In this document: one piece after another, positions 54,601-62,283 of the stretch
How the letters are laid out: every line of letters begins with the position of its first letter
How positions within the stretch are numbered: the first letter of the stretch is position 1
Source of the DNA: an uncultured Duncaniella sp.
Lineage (GTDB): Bacteria; Bacteroidota; Bacteroidia; Bacteroidales; Muribaculaceae
DNA length: 64,000 nt
Direction: 5' to 3'
NCBI GenBank assembly: GCA_910576785.1
Contig: CAJTJG010000005.1
Span: 1-64,000 of the forward strand
Position numbers and translations under genes: made by a program
Notes under the pieces: model-generated
Databases searched by the model: none
The model's input: only the letters and a program-made list of their open reading frames with translations
What the model was told of the DNA's origin: nothing

Positions 54601-55020
54601 CACGTCGGCCTCATGGGCAAACGCACGCAACACGGTCTGAAAAAAGGCATCGATGGTCGACACGTTGAACCGGTCGAAATCAAACAGCAGCGACCTCACG
54701 GCGGCAGCGGCCGTCCTGGCGAGCTGAGCGGGAGTGCAGTCGAACGTCTGACAGAGATAACCCTCGTATGGACTCTTCTCAGTCCACCCGGGCTCGATCC
54801 CGGCCACTACGGAGAGCTCATGTATGATACGTCCCTTCATCTCTTCAGTAGCCTTGTTTGTAAACGTGATGGCAAGCACCGCCCTGTGTCCGGCGGCTCC
54901 GGGCGAATTGAGATGATATACGCCGTTCTCATCCTTGCGGCCGAGAATCAGCTTGATATACTCTCGTGTAAGCGTGAATGTCTTACCCGACCCGGCCGAT
55001 GCCTTATAGATCTCTATCAT
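51646..55020 (-). CDS. UvrD/AddA-type helicase-nuclease
   Basis: At 1,124 residues this is a RecB/AddA-like double-strand-break repair helicase with a C-terminal nuclease. Motif I is KASAGSGKTFTLTREY (about 6-21), motif II DEFQDTSYSQW, a later ATFQDLVLEF and NILTIHKSKGLEYPCVHIPF motif V, and LNLLYVAFTRAVEELIV motif VI. The last 200 residues carry a PD-(D/E)xK nuclease signature, KRFDRVVWTASGEIHLIDYKSG-like with Asp and DYK. AddA works with AddB, which in many Bacteroidales is the adjacent gene, but no such gene is present here. It is the last gene of the pyrK operon, 24 bases after the SUI1-like gene. Confidence 0.88.
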   Translation of the reverse strand: MIEIYKASAGSGKTFTLTREYIKLILGRKDENGVYHLNSPGAAGHRAVLAITFTNKATEEMKGRIIHELSVVAGIEPGWTEKSPYEGYLCQTFDCTPAQLARTAAAAVRSLLFDFDRFNVSTIDAFFQTVLRAFAHEADVSGNYEVELDDTSVIASSIDRMLQDLNREPDAPSSGFLVKWLTRYMIKLIEEGKAFNVFNRSSEVHSQLISFIDGIMDDTFKANYDEIMDYLSDSSRFLEFIDALDTLSGSVRRSTAEACRLACGMIESAGGMKSEIQKNILDPLAHWSVRGYHVKKGESRPSLSKTVMNGIADISSIYKKGKDTSPLRTPELDGAISAALSAMDDCCRRSRYIGIIMSNLYQLGLLSSLNGYLDRYRRENSTILLSDTNALLAKIIGDEDSPFLYEKIGNTYNHYLVDEFQDTSYSQWQNLSPLLGESLASSHDSLVIGDEKQCIYRFRDSDPSLLQNLHNDRVASGRSVVRGKTLEENTNWRSSADVVRFNNTLFSAIARRLGFEDIYANVAQRISPKHLAHRGYVRLGVIPDSKESDPREAALAVLADNLRRQLESGYRAGDIAVLVRRWKEGDEVIKYLESVRASDPSFPYFTIVSDKSLLVSRSAAVSLIVSHLRFMSSTEFAPDRHKRSRRDTARIINAYEAGISGGLAPGEALLRAVDMPEETSGNMTETHAGDDPLRGSDMISLVESIIARNVPGELLESENVYIATFQDLVLEFVARGRADIRSFLNWWDETGWRTSVSGAKDPDALNILTIHKSKGLEYPCVHIPFGEFTESNMPDWSWFRLGSVEGIDSRIVPPWIPLAVSSAMKDTPFAAEYERSVNEKQLDRLNLLYVAFTRAVEELIVSVKVPVKEIEGKTGDDGEAPSPARFIYRSLLDCDDEFCRSMKDLRGASDDEVFSPLRLDNTLVVEVGRPTVAPPRAGKTVSAMEPSESSVMKPYALSPDRSLWENTRLEKQRSGSFRNARERGLVIHDVMSRILTVDDVDRALNMLEAMPDMLSAPEEERQALRDLVSKRVTDPEVREWFEGFRRVFVEREVMTAKGEIKRFDRVVWTASGEIHLIDYKSGSQPYRRYVKQIKGYIDFFKSIGYPAVRGFLYYLDSGKIIEVD

Positions 55021-55044
55021 ACCTCCATCACCTCCACTACACGG

Positions 55045-55377
55045 CTACTTCACCTTATAGCCCATCCCCGCAAGGAGAGTCCTCACCTCGCCGGCACGAT
55101 CGCCCTGCAGCAGGATCTCCCCGCCACGCGATGATCCTCCGGTGCCGAGACGTGTTTTCAGCCTGGCGGCGATATCAGCCACCTCCTCATCCGAGCAGCT
55201 GAAACCTTCTATGATAGTGGCAGTCTTACCCTTGCGGCCCTTGCGGTCGATCAACACATGCAGCACATCTTTTTTGGACGAGGACTGTACGGTTGGGGCT
55301 GTCTCCACCGGATCACTGTTCTCCACCGGAAGTTCTCCTGCGTCAATCTTGCTCTTCAACAGATCTTTCCAATCCAT
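55045..55377 (-). CDS. SUI1/YciH-family translation factor
   Basis: The 110-residue protein has a variable N-terminus of about 38 residues and a SUI1 domain: LHVLIDRKGRKGKTATIIEGF, VADIAARLKTRLGTGGSSRG and EILLQGDRAGEVRTLLAGMGY. The basic loop RKGRKGKTAT and the GTGGS turn are typical. Bacterial YciH affects start-site fidelity and resembles eukaryotic eIF1, though its role is not essential. It sits between a lipoprotein gene (three-base gap) and the addA-like gene. Confidence 0.9.
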   Translation of the reverse strand: MDWKDLLKSKIDAGELPVENSDPVETAPTVQSSSKKDVLHVLIDRKGRKGKTATIIEGFSCSDEEVADIAARLKTRLGTGGSSRGGEILLQGDRAGEVRTLLAGMGYKVK

Positions 55378-55380
55378 GGT

Positions 55381-55848
55381 TCAATTGTTTATCATACCGA
55401 TCGAGTCAGGCGATACATAGGGATCATCGTCCTCAAGCGGCGCCGGTGGATTGTCGAGAGTGCTCACGATCGTGGCAAGGGTCATGGCATATTTATCCTG
55501 ATCCACAGGCAGATGCTCGTAATACATACGGGCGGAGTCTGCGTTAGTCTCAAATGCCTCCCGATAGCACCGTGTGGCCAGCTGGAGCGCATCCGGATCA
55601 TCGGTGCGGTCATGCAGTTGCATATACAGGATGGAGAGGCGTGCCAGTTCGGTGGCCACATACGAACCGTGGTCACGATTCATCAGACCATCACAGATAT
55701 TACGTGTGGTCACCACATCCGACTCTGCCATGGCCATCTCGGCCGATGCCACCTGCTCCGCCACAGAGTCGTTCTGGCCGCATGCTGCTGTAGCCATGCA
55801 GACCACCGACACCATGACCGCAGGAAATACTTTTCTTATATTTTTCAT
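55381..55848 (-). CDS. small lipoprotein, unknown function
   Basis: The 155-residue product has a lipoprotein signal ending ATAAC (Cys23), then GQNDSVAEQVASAEMAMAES. The body is helical, resembling one or two TPR-like hairpins: SYVATELARLSILYMQLHD and DALQLATRCYREAFETNADS. I do not recognise a named family. Its ATG overlaps the previous lipoprotein by four bases, and SUI1 follows after three bases, so it is translated with pyrimidine and translation genes. It probably sits in the periplasm on a lipid anchor. Confidence 0.75.
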   Translation of the reverse strand: MKNIRKVFPAVMVSVVCMATAACGQNDSVAEQVASAEMAMAESDVVTTRNICDGLMNRDHGSYVATELARLSILYMQLHDRTDDPDALQLATRCYREAFETNADSARMYYEHLPVDQDKYAMTLATIVSTLDNPPAPLEDDDPYVSPDSIGMINN

Positions 55849-56234
55849 CGTCTTTGATAAAGATACGTGACTCCGTCACTCTCCAGCTGGAGATTGAAGT
55901 CATTGAAAGAACCTACCTTGCGGGCCACCCTCTGCGGGATCTTCCCGATGAGAGTGCTGTCCCCCTCATATTCGAGTGTGAGCGGATCGAGAGTCACTAT
56001 CAATGAATCATCCAGCACATTCCATTTTCCATCCACACTGTAGCTGAGCACACCCGGCTTTATGGCCCGGATACGGCATGTGGCATCACGCCTTAGTTCC
56101 ATCACCGGATCAGTCTGGGAAAGCTCGGGATTGTAATACGTGCCGGCTATTTTTTTCGCATCGTCCGACAGTCCCGAGCATCCGGAAGTCAGCCCGACAA
56201 GGAGTGCGGATATGAAAAGTCCTGACAATCTCAT
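55845..56234 (-). CDS. lipocalin-like small lipoprotein
   Basis: The 129-residue protein starts MRLSGLFISALLVGLTSGC with lipidated Cys19. It continues KKIAGTYYNPELSQTDPVMEL and short strands (VDGKWNVLDDSLIVTLD, FNLQLESDGVTYLY), a small beta-barrel or lipocalin-like pattern. The start at 56234 overlaps the pyrD stop as ATGA, which supports this choice over the longer frame from 56282. No specific function can be given. Confidence 0.72.
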   Translation of the reverse strand: MRLSGLFISALLVGLTSGCSGLSDDAKKIAGTYYNPELSQTDPVMELRRDATCRIRAIKPGVLSYSVDGKWNVLDDSLIVTLDPLTLEYEGDSTLIGKIPQRVARKVGSFNDFNLQLESDGVTYLYQRR

Positions 56235-57136
56235 ATGCAGCCTACTATCTCGTTGATATCCCTTATGCCATGGCGAGTGCAATAATCCTCCATAAAGTCT
56301 ATCACCTTCATCGTCACGGCAGGATCTATGAAATTGGCCGTACCGATCTCGACAGCCGTAGCTCCGGCAAGCATGAATTCGATAGCATCACGGCCATCCA
56401 TGATACCGCCCAGACCTATCACCGGGATCTTGACAGCTTTAGCCACCTGCCATACCATTCTCACCGCCACAGGTCTCACGGCAGGGCCGGAAAGTCCGCC
56501 GGTGATCGTAGAAAGATGCGGACGTCTGCGCTCCACATCTATGCTCATACCCATTATCGTGTTGATGAGCGACACGGAGTCAGCCCCCTCAGCCTCAACC
56601 GCGCGGGCAATATCGGCCACAGATGTGACATTCGGCGACAATTTGACAATCATGGTACGCGGGAACACCTTGCGGATCTCCCTGGCCACCTCGGCAGCTC
56701 CGGAAGCGGTGGTGCCGAATGCCATACCTCCCTCCTTGACATTGGGGCATGAGATATTCACCTCTATGGCACTGACATCCTCAAGCGGAGCGAGGCGGCG
56801 GGCCGTCTCCACATAGTCTTCCACCTTGGCGCCCGACACGTTGACAATGAGCCGGGAGTCTATCTGACGGATGCGCGGATATATATGTTCTATGAAATAA
56901 TCCACACCTTTGTTCTGAAGCCCGACGGCATTGAGCATACCCGACGGAGTCTCGACCATACGTGGATATGAATTACCCTCCCTGTGGTTAAGAGTGGTAC
57001 CCTTGACTATGTATCCGCCAAGGCGGTTCAGGTCGATGAACGGGGAGAACTCCTCGCCATAACCGAATGTCCCCGAAGCCGTGAGAACCGGATTCTTAAG
57101 CTCCAGCCCCCCTATATTCACTTTTAATTCCACCAT
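56231..57136 (-). CDS. pyrD: dihydroorotate dehydrogenase PyrD, class 1B
   Basis: This 301-residue flavoenzyme oxidises dihydroorotate to orotate in pyrimidine synthesis. MVELKVNIGGLELKNPVLTA begins the barrel, with VLTASGTFGYGEEFSPF, NAVGLQNKGVDYF, IEVNISCPNVKEGGMAFG with the catalytic Cys, KLSPNVTSVADIARAVEAEGADSVSLINT and IGLGGIMDGRDAIEFMLAGA. A Cys base and the adjacent electron-transfer subunit define the NAD-linked 1B class. The start at 57136 follows pyrK by four bases; the longer frame to 57196 lies inside pyrK. Confidence 0.95.
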   Translation of the reverse strand: MVELKVNIGGLELKNPVLTASGTFGYGEEFSPFIDLNRLGGYIVKGTTLNHREGNSYPRMVETPSGMLNAVGLQNKGVDYFIEHIYPRIRQIDSRLIVNVSGAKVEDYVETARRLAPLEDVSAIEVNISCPNVKEGGMAFGTTASGAAEVAREIRKVFPRTMIVKLSPNVTSVADIARAVEAEGADSVSLINTIMGMSIDVERRRPHLSTITGGLSGPAVRPVAVRMVWQVAKAVKIPVIGLGGIMDGRDAIEFMLAGATAVEIGTANFIDPAVTMKVIDFMEDYCTRHGIRDINEIVGCI

Positions 57137-57140
57137 GATT

Positions 57141-57908
57141 TTACCAGTTAAGCATTTCGACATTAAACACCGGGCCTTCCGTACATACGCAGACATTTCC
57201 CTTCACCGTGTTTTCCACACAGCACAGGCATGCCCCCAATCCGCAGGCCATCATATTCTCGAGTGAGACATAGCACTCCGTGCCGCGCTCCCGGGCTATT
57301 GCTGCGACAGCCTTCATCATAGGCGATGGGCCGCAGCAATATATCCTGTCAAATTCCGAGCCGAGAACACTGTGTTTTGTCACAAGCCCCTTCTCTCCGA
57401 CCGAGCCATCCTCCGTCGACAGATGCACATGGCCTACAGCCTCGAAACGCTCCCTCTGAAGAAGATCGCCCGATGATCTCGCACCGAGCAGGAAATGCAC
57501 GTCAACACCCTCGTCAGCCAGCTTTCTGCCAAGATAAAGCAGCGGGGCCACTCCCACTCCTCCTCCTATAAGGATAGCCTTCGACCCCGGATGCATGCCG
57601 GTATCGAAGCCATTGCCGAGAGGCAGGAGTATATTTACGGTATCACCGGCCACAAGTCTCAGCATTGCCTCAGTGCCACGGCCTGCGCGGCGCACAAGCA
57701 GATCGAGAGTGCCATTATCGGCATCCACCCAATTGATGGAGATAGGGCGACGCAAGAAGACACCGGGTGTCCTGACAGCAACCTGCACGAACTGACCGGG
57801 CTTGATGTCCGGGAGCGGAGAGCCGTCAGCAGGCCTCAATCGCAGCATGCCATACATATCATTGTAGCGCACTGTCTCCGCAACGATAAAATCCTTTACT
57901 TCTTTCAT
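57141..57908 (-). CDS. pyrK: dihydroorotate dehydrogenase electron transfer subunit PyrK
   Basis: PyrK passes electrons from PyrD to NAD through FAD and a [2Fe-2S] cluster. The 255 residues start MKEVKDFIVAETVRYNDMYG, with FAD site PGVFLRRPISINW, NAD site ILIGGGVGVAPLLYLGRKLA and IYCCGPSPMMKAV, and cluster motif MACGLGACLCCVENTV with a last Cys in NVCVCTEGPVF. Its promoter lies just upstream with both boxes well matched. It leads a six-gene operon that continues into pyrD and on to the addA-like gene. Confidence 0.94.
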   Translation of the reverse strand: MKEVKDFIVAETVRYNDMYGMLRLRPADGSPLPDIKPGQFVQVAVRTPGVFLRRPISINWVDADNGTLDLLVRRAGRGTEAMLRLVAGDTVNILLPLGNGFDTGMHPGSKAILIGGGVGVAPLLYLGRKLADEGVDVHFLLGARSSGDLLQRERFEAVGHVHLSTEDGSVGEKGLVTKHSVLGSEFDRIYCCGPSPMMKAVAAIARERGTECYVSLENMMACGLGACLCCVENTVKGNVCVCTEGPVFNVEMLNW

Positions 57909-57930
57909 GGAATATTTCGGTTCTTTACCA

Positions 57931-57962
57931 CAAAAGTAATAATTTTTAACCTCGCATGCAAA
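57931..57962 (-). promoter_or_regulatory. promoter of the pyrK-pyrD operon
   Basis: On the minus strand TTTG at 57959-57962 and TACTTTTG at 57931-57938 are separated by 20 bases, a complete -33/-7 pair 22 bases before the pyrK ATG. Confidence 0.8.
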
Positions 57963-58067
57963 ATAACCCAACAAAAAAAAGGAGACAACCCGCCTCCCCC
58001 TGAAAATGCCGAAACCGCCGACCGCTGGAGCCTGACGGTTTCACAACAAAAAAATGAACGAACAATG

Positions 58068-58139
58068 TACCTCGGAGGGGAATCGAACCCCTATCTGAAA
58101 ATTAGGAATTTCCCATTCTATCCATTGAACTACCAAGGC
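58068..58139 (-). tRNA. tRNA-Arg (CCT)
   Basis: The 72-base minus-strand gene reads GCCTTGGTAGTTCAATGGAT at its 5' end and CCCCTCCGAGGT plus A at the 3' end, without CCA. The loop TTCCTAA between GGAAA and TTTTC gives anticodon CCT, which reads the rare Arg codon AGG. The T arm is AGGGGTTCGATTCCCCT. It lies between pyrK and the DUF4293 gene. Confidence 0.93.
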
Positions 58140-58274
58140 TTCGGTGATATTCCGGAGACAAAATTACAAATTTGGCCCCATATGTGCAAATAAAAAATTG
58201 TCCGCAGGAGCTTTGATGCCGCCCGCGGACATGGATATCTGTCAGAATATATTGTCTTTCAACCTCCTCGTCCG

Positions 58275-58709
58275 TCAACGCAGACGGTTGTAGGAATTGA
58301 GAAGTTTGATGTCGCGGTTGATGCCGGACACGCCGAGTATCTCGAACAGGGCTGCGACAGGGAGAAGTATGTCCCACACAGAGAAGTGCGCGTCAAGCCC
58401 CTCTGCCTTGCCCATCTTGAACAGGGCGAAACATACCACAGCTATAGTGGCGAGCGTGAGCATCAGACTCACCACAAGCACCGTGCGCTGAAGCTGTATG
58501 TTCCTGTAGAGAAACAGGTCGATAAGCAGGAGTATCACTATCGCAGCGGCAGGTATGAGCACACCATATTCAGCCATGGTGTAGAGCGGCTCGGTCACCA
58601 CGGGTTCCTGGGTCTGGTAGATCACCTCTCCGTAAGGCACGATGATGAATATGGCCATGGCCACGATAGCGAGAAAAATGTAGACTGACTGTATACGTTG
58701 GATCTGCAT
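58275..58709 (-). CDS. DUF4293 four-helix membrane protein
   Basis: The 144-residue protein begins MQIQRIQSVYIFLAIVAMAI, the usual start of DUF4293, with four hydrophobic helices at about 8-28, 45-65, 75-95 and 110-128 and a short NSYNRLR end. IQRIQS(V/L)Y is well conserved in Bacteroidetes. Function is unknown. I chose the ATG at 58709, because the 21 codons upstream are not typical of the family. The gene diverges from surE; a TACTTTTG box read on its strand is at 58750-58757. Confidence 0.85.
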   Translation of the reverse strand: MQIQRIQSVYIFLAIVAMAIFIIVPYGEVIYQTQEPVVTEPLYTMAEYGVLIPAAAIVILLLIDLFLYRNIQLQRTVLVVSLMLTLATIAVVCFALFKMGKAEGLDAHFSVWDILLPVAALFEILGVSGINRDIKLLNSYNRLR

Positions 58710-58749
58710 ATTGAATATGGGTTTATGAAGTTGGATGATTATTTTTTGC

Positions 58750-58757
58750 CAAAAGTA
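58750..58757 (-). promoter_or_regulatory. -7 box TACTTTTG for the DUF4293 gene
   Basis: The minus strand reads TACTTTTG, matching TAnnTTTG, 40 bases before the ATG. No good -33 box is seen at 19-21 bases. Confidence 0.5.
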
Positions 58758-58802
58758 ATAATTTTTTAACAATTGGCGGACTGATTAGTTAGCAAATTAT
58801 CG

Positions 58803-58810
58803 TAATTTTG
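58803..58810 (+). promoter_or_regulatory. -7 box TAATTTTG for surE
   Basis: TAATTTTG matches the -7 consensus and ends 22 bases before the surE ATG. The -33 region is weak. It points away from the DUF4293 promoter, so the pair forms a divergent promoter region. Confidence 0.5.
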
Positions 58811-58832
58811 TTGAAAAGTTTTTATTGGTACA

Positions 58833-59603
58833 ATGCAGAACAACCGCCCACTCATATTGATTTCCAACGACGACGGCATAAAAGCCCGTGGTATTGAACA
58901 CCTTGTGAGAATAGCCGTCAATCATGGCGATGTGATTGTCGTCGCCCCCGACGACGCTCAGTCCGGAAAGTCATCGGCCATATCAGTCAACACTCCTCTC
59001 ACGCAGCATCCGTCTATCGGCGGAGCCAGAATGTTCAGCGTAAGCGGCACGCCCGTTGATTGCATAAAAGTAGCCATGCACGCCGTAGTGGACCGCAAGC
59101 CCGACCTCATCCTTTCCGGCATAAACCATGGCTCGAACGCCGCGGTCAACAATATATATTCGGGCACAATGGGCGCCACAATGGAAGGCTGTCTGCTCGG
59201 CATACCTTCCATCGGATACTCTCTGCTGAGCCACTCGCCGTCGGCCGACTTCGATCCGCTCACACCGTTTATCGAGGAGATCACCGCCAAAGTGATCAGC
59301 AATGGACTCCCCGAGGGAATATGTCTCAACGTCAACTTCCCGGCACGCTGCACTCCGCTCGGACTGAAGACCGTGAGAGCCGCCCGCGGCTACTGGACAG
59401 AGGAATATGCCGACTATACCACTCCACACGGCACACCATTCTATTGGCTTACCGGCAAGTTCCACAACCTCGAGCCCGACAATGACGAGACGGACGAATT
59501 TTGGCTCGCACGTCAATATGCCACGGTGGTACCCATACGTCCGGACCAGACCGCGCTCGACGCCATCGACGCCGTTAGCAACACCCTCCTGTCCGACAAA
59601 TGA
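58833..59603 (+). CDS. surE: 5'/3'-nucleotidase SurE
   Basis: SurE is a metal-dependent phosphatase for nucleoside monophosphates. The 256 residues show ILISNDDGIKARGIEHL with Asp13 and Asp14 for metal binding, VIVVAPDDAQSGKSSAIS, FSVSGTPVDCIKVAM, PDLILSGINHGSNAAVNNIY and SGTMGATMEGCLLGIPSI. All are standard. Its TGA overlaps the ATG of the carboxypeptidase gene by four bases. Confidence 0.95.
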   Translation: MQNNRPLILISNDDGIKARGIEHLVRIAVNHGDVIVVAPDDAQSGKSSAISVNTPLTQHPSIGGARMFSVSGTPVDCIKVAMHAVVDRKPDLILSGINHGSNAAVNNIYSGTMGATMEGCLLGIPSIGYSLLSHSPSADFDPLTPFIEEITAKVISNGLPEGICLNVNFPARCTPLGLKTVRAARGYWTEEYADYTTPHGTPFYWLTGKFHNLEPDNDETDEFWLARQYATVVPIRPDQTALDAIDAVSNTLLSDK

Positions 59604-60952
59604 CTCTCCGCTCCCTGCTTCTGATAGCCGGACTACTGATCACACTCACAGCCCGGCCATTTCCCATTGATCTCAAAGGCGTTGACACTACCCGTACAGC
59701 CATCTACATACGCGATCTGCGATGGGGCACCGACCTTGTCAAGGAGAATATAGACCGCCCGCTGATACCTGCGTCCGTGACAAAGACTGTCACCGTGGCT
59801 TCCCTGCTCAATCTCGCCGACGGGGCCGAAAGATTCGCCACCCCCGTAGTGGCCGAAGGTGAGATATCCGACAGTACTCTCCACGGCAATCTCGTAGTCA
59901 AGACATGCGGCGACCCCACCATCGAGTCATCTTTCCTTGAGGAGGCCCAGGGATTTGTCGACGGCATAGCCGACGGTCTTCGCGCACTCGGCATACGCCG
60001 CATCAATGGCGACATCATCATCGATCAGTCTGCCTTCCCCGACGCCACCACACCCCCCGGATGGATGACGGAAGACATACCGTGGCCATACGGCGCAAGA
60101 CTTTTTGGCGCCAATTTCATGGACAACAGATTCCGTCTGCGACTCCCTTCAAAGGAGACCACGCCCCATGTCCCGGACCTGAAATTCTCAATCTCTCCAT
60201 CCAAACGTCGCGGCGTCAAGGTAGATCGCAAGGACGGATCGGAGACATTTCTGATAAGCGGCAATACCCGCCGGGGATTCAGCGACATGTTCTCCATGCC
60301 CTACCCGGCCAAAGCCATGAAGGCGGCGATAGCCTCAGCGCTGTCAGACGAAGGCATATCCGTGGGGGGTAGCGTGCTTAAAAATGTGCGCCCCGTCACT
60401 ACCGAAATATACACCCATCATTCCCCCGCATTCGATGAGATAATGCGCAGCCTTATGTTCCGGTCGGACAATCTCATGGCCGAAGGCATGCTGCGGGCCA
60501 TAGCCCCGGGGGGCACCCGTTCTGATGCGCTTGTGGAAGAACGAGCCGTATGGGCCATGATGGGCATAAATTCCCGGGGAGTCAGCATAGTAGACGGCAG
60601 CGGACTGTCACGCGACAACCGTCTCACTGCCCGTTTCCTCTCCGAGCTGAACGCCCATATGGCATATGATGAGTTCGGCACAGACTACACGTCTCTCTTT
60701 CCACGCGCCGGCCTTGACGGCACGATGAAAGGCTTTCTGGCGGACACTCCGCTCGAGGGTCGCGTAGCCATGAAGACCGGCTCAATGAAGGGCGTGCAGA
60801 GCTACAGCGGTTACCTCCTTGACGAAGACGGACACCCTACACACGTGATCGTCTTCATCGCAAACGGATTCAGATGCTCGCGTGCGGCGTTAAAAAATTC
60901 GTTCCAGCGTTTGTTATTAAAATTATTTGACGTAAGTTTGCAGGAAAATTGA
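59600..60952 (+). CDS. PBP4-type D-alanyl-D-alanine carboxypeptidase/endopeptidase (DacB-like)
   Basis: The 450-residue periplasmic protein belongs to the S13 family, which trims peptidoglycan stem peptides. The N-terminal MTLRSLLLIAGLLITLTA is a signal peptide. The three active-site motifs are PASVTKT (Ser59, Lys62), RSDNLMAE (Ser-Asp-Asn, about residue 290) and MKTGSMKG (Lys-Thr-Gly, about 393). The domain inserted between motifs 1 and 2 is present. It is coupled to surE and followed nine bases later by a small conserved gene. Confidence 0.92.
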   Translation: MTLRSLLLIAGLLITLTARPFPIDLKGVDTTRTAIYIRDLRWGTDLVKENIDRPLIPASVTKTVTVASLLNLADGAERFATPVVAEGEISDSTLHGNLVVKTCGDPTIESSFLEEAQGFVDGIADGLRALGIRRINGDIIIDQSAFPDATTPPGWMTEDIPWPYGARLFGANFMDNRFRLRLPSKETTPHVPDLKFSISPSKRRGVKVDRKDGSETFLISGNTRRGFSDMFSMPYPAKAMKAAIASALSDEGISVGGSVLKNVRPVTTEIYTHHSPAFDEIMRSLMFRSDNLMAEGMLRAIAPGGTRSDALVEERAVWAMMGINSRGVSIVDGSGLSRDNRLTARFLSELNAHMAYDEFGTDYTSLFPRAGLDGTMKGFLADTPLEGRVAMKTGSMKGVQSYSGYLLDEDGHPTHVIVFIANGFRCSRAALKNSFQRLLLKLFDVSLQEN

Positions 60953-60961
60953 TCATAAGAC

Positions 60962-61525
60962 ATGACACACGATTATAAAGAGCTTCTCCGCACAGCCTAC
61001 GAGATCGAGGGACTGCTGCTTCTGCAGATCGACCGCAAAAGCGAATGCTCACCTGAGGTAGACCGTATGATAGCCGAGAAAGCCGCCATACTCCACAGTG
61101 AGATGAACGGCACCTCCGGCCGGACAGTCCCGGCCCCTGTTGCCACTCCGGCTCCGGTAGCTGCGCCCACAGCTCCCGAGCCCGAGACGCCCATCACACC
61201 GACTCCCGACGAGACACTTGTGGCCGAAAGCGCCCTTATCGAGGAAAAAGAGATGGCCGACCCCGCCGCACAGCTCACTCTCGACGAGCGCATAGCCCGC
61301 GAAAAAGCCAGCGATATCAGCAAAGCCTTCACTCTCAACGACAAGTTCCGTTTCCGTCGGGAGCTTTTCGGCAACTCGCAGGAGGAGTTTGAGGATGCTC
61401 TCAATGTCATTTCATCCATGAACTCCTTGGACGAAGCAAAGGAGTATTTCTATGAGGATCTGTGCTGGGATCAGTCTGACGACAATGTCAAGGCCTTCAT
61501 GGAGATCATCGCAAAACATTTCTGA
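60962..61525 (+). CDS. conserved Bacteroidetes hypothetical protein
   Basis: The 187-residue protein has no signal peptide. An N-terminal helix (MTHDYKELLRTAYEIEGLLL) is followed by a Pro/Ala/Thr-rich linker at about 55-85 (VPAPVATPAPVAAPTAPEPE). The C-terminal half is well formed: DISKAFTLNDKFRFRRELFG, EEFEDALNVISSMNSLDEAK and DQSDDNVKAFMEIIAKHF. This last part matches a type of small protein found widely in Bacteroidetes without a known function. It lies between the carboxypeptidase and rsmI with short gaps, so it may take part in envelope or translation work. Confidence 0.78.
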   Translation: MTHDYKELLRTAYEIEGLLLLQIDRKSECSPEVDRMIAEKAAILHSEMNGTSGRTVPAPVATPAPVAAPTAPEPETPITPTPDETLVAESALIEEKEMADPAAQLTLDERIAREKASDISKAFTLNDKFRFRRELFGNSQEEFEDALNVISSMNSLDEAKEYFYEDLCWDQSDDNVKAFMEIIAKHF

Positions 61526-61542
61526 ACATACGGCATCACCGC

Positions 61543-62256
61543 ATGGCAAAATTGTTCATAGTCCCCACACCTGTAGGCAATCTCGAAGACATGACCCCGA
61601 GGGCCGTGAAAGTGCTCGGCGAATGCTCGCAGATCTACGCCGAGGACACACGTACCTCCTCGGTACTGCTGCGCCATTTCGGCATCACCACTCCATGTGC
61701 GAGCCATCACAAGTTCAACGAGCATGCCACCGCCCGGCCCATAATCGAGAGAATAATCGCCGGCGAGAACATTGCCTTGATATCCGATGCCGGTACTCCC
61801 GGCATAAGTGATCCAGGATTCATGCTCACACGCGAATGCCGCGAGGCGGGCGTGGAGGTGGAGACACTCCCGGGCCCCACCGCATTCGTCCCGGCTCTGG
61901 TAAATTCCGGACTCCCCACCGACCGTTTCACATTCGAAGGATTTCTCCCCCCGAAAAAAGGACGCCACTCCAGGATAGAACGCATCGCCGCGAGCGACTG
62001 CACATCCATCATCTATGAGTCACCGCTCCGGCTCGTGAAGACATTAGGCGAACTTGCCGCTGCATGCGGCGGGAACCGCCCGGCATCCGTATCACGTGAG
62101 ATCTCCAAACTACACGACACAACCGTGCGCGGCACCTTGGGCGAACTTATCGGATATTTCAATGAAAACAATCCCCGCGGAGAGATTGTTATCATTATAG
62201 GACCGCAACTTGCCGAGGGTCCTAAAGTTCACAAAAACAAATACAAAGAAGAATAA
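61543..62256 (+). CDS. rsmI: 16S rRNA 2'-O-methyltransferase RsmI
   Basis: RsmI methylates the ribose of C1402 in 16S rRNA. The 237 residues show LFIVPTPVGNLEDMTPRAVKVL, YAEDTRTSSVLLRHFGI, NIALISDAGTPGISDPGFML, LPGPTAFVPALVNSGLPTDRF, FEGFLPPKKGRHSRI and SREISKLHDTTVRGTL. All signature parts of the tetrapyrrole-methylase-like family are intact. It lies 17 bases after the hypothetical gene and 27 before the lipoprotein gene. Confidence 0.96.
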   Translation: MAKLFIVPTPVGNLEDMTPRAVKVLGECSQIYAEDTRTSSVLLRHFGITTPCASHHKFNEHATARPIIERIIAGENIALISDAGTPGISDPGFMLTRECREAGVEVETLPGPTAFVPALVNSGLPTDRFTFEGFLPPKKGRHSRIERIAASDCTSIIYESPLRLVKTLGELAAACGGNRPASVSREISKLHDTTVRGTLGELIGYFNENNPRGEIVIIIGPQLAEGPKVHKNKYKEE

Positions 62257-62283
62257 AAACCTCACATTCAACCTATTAGCGAT

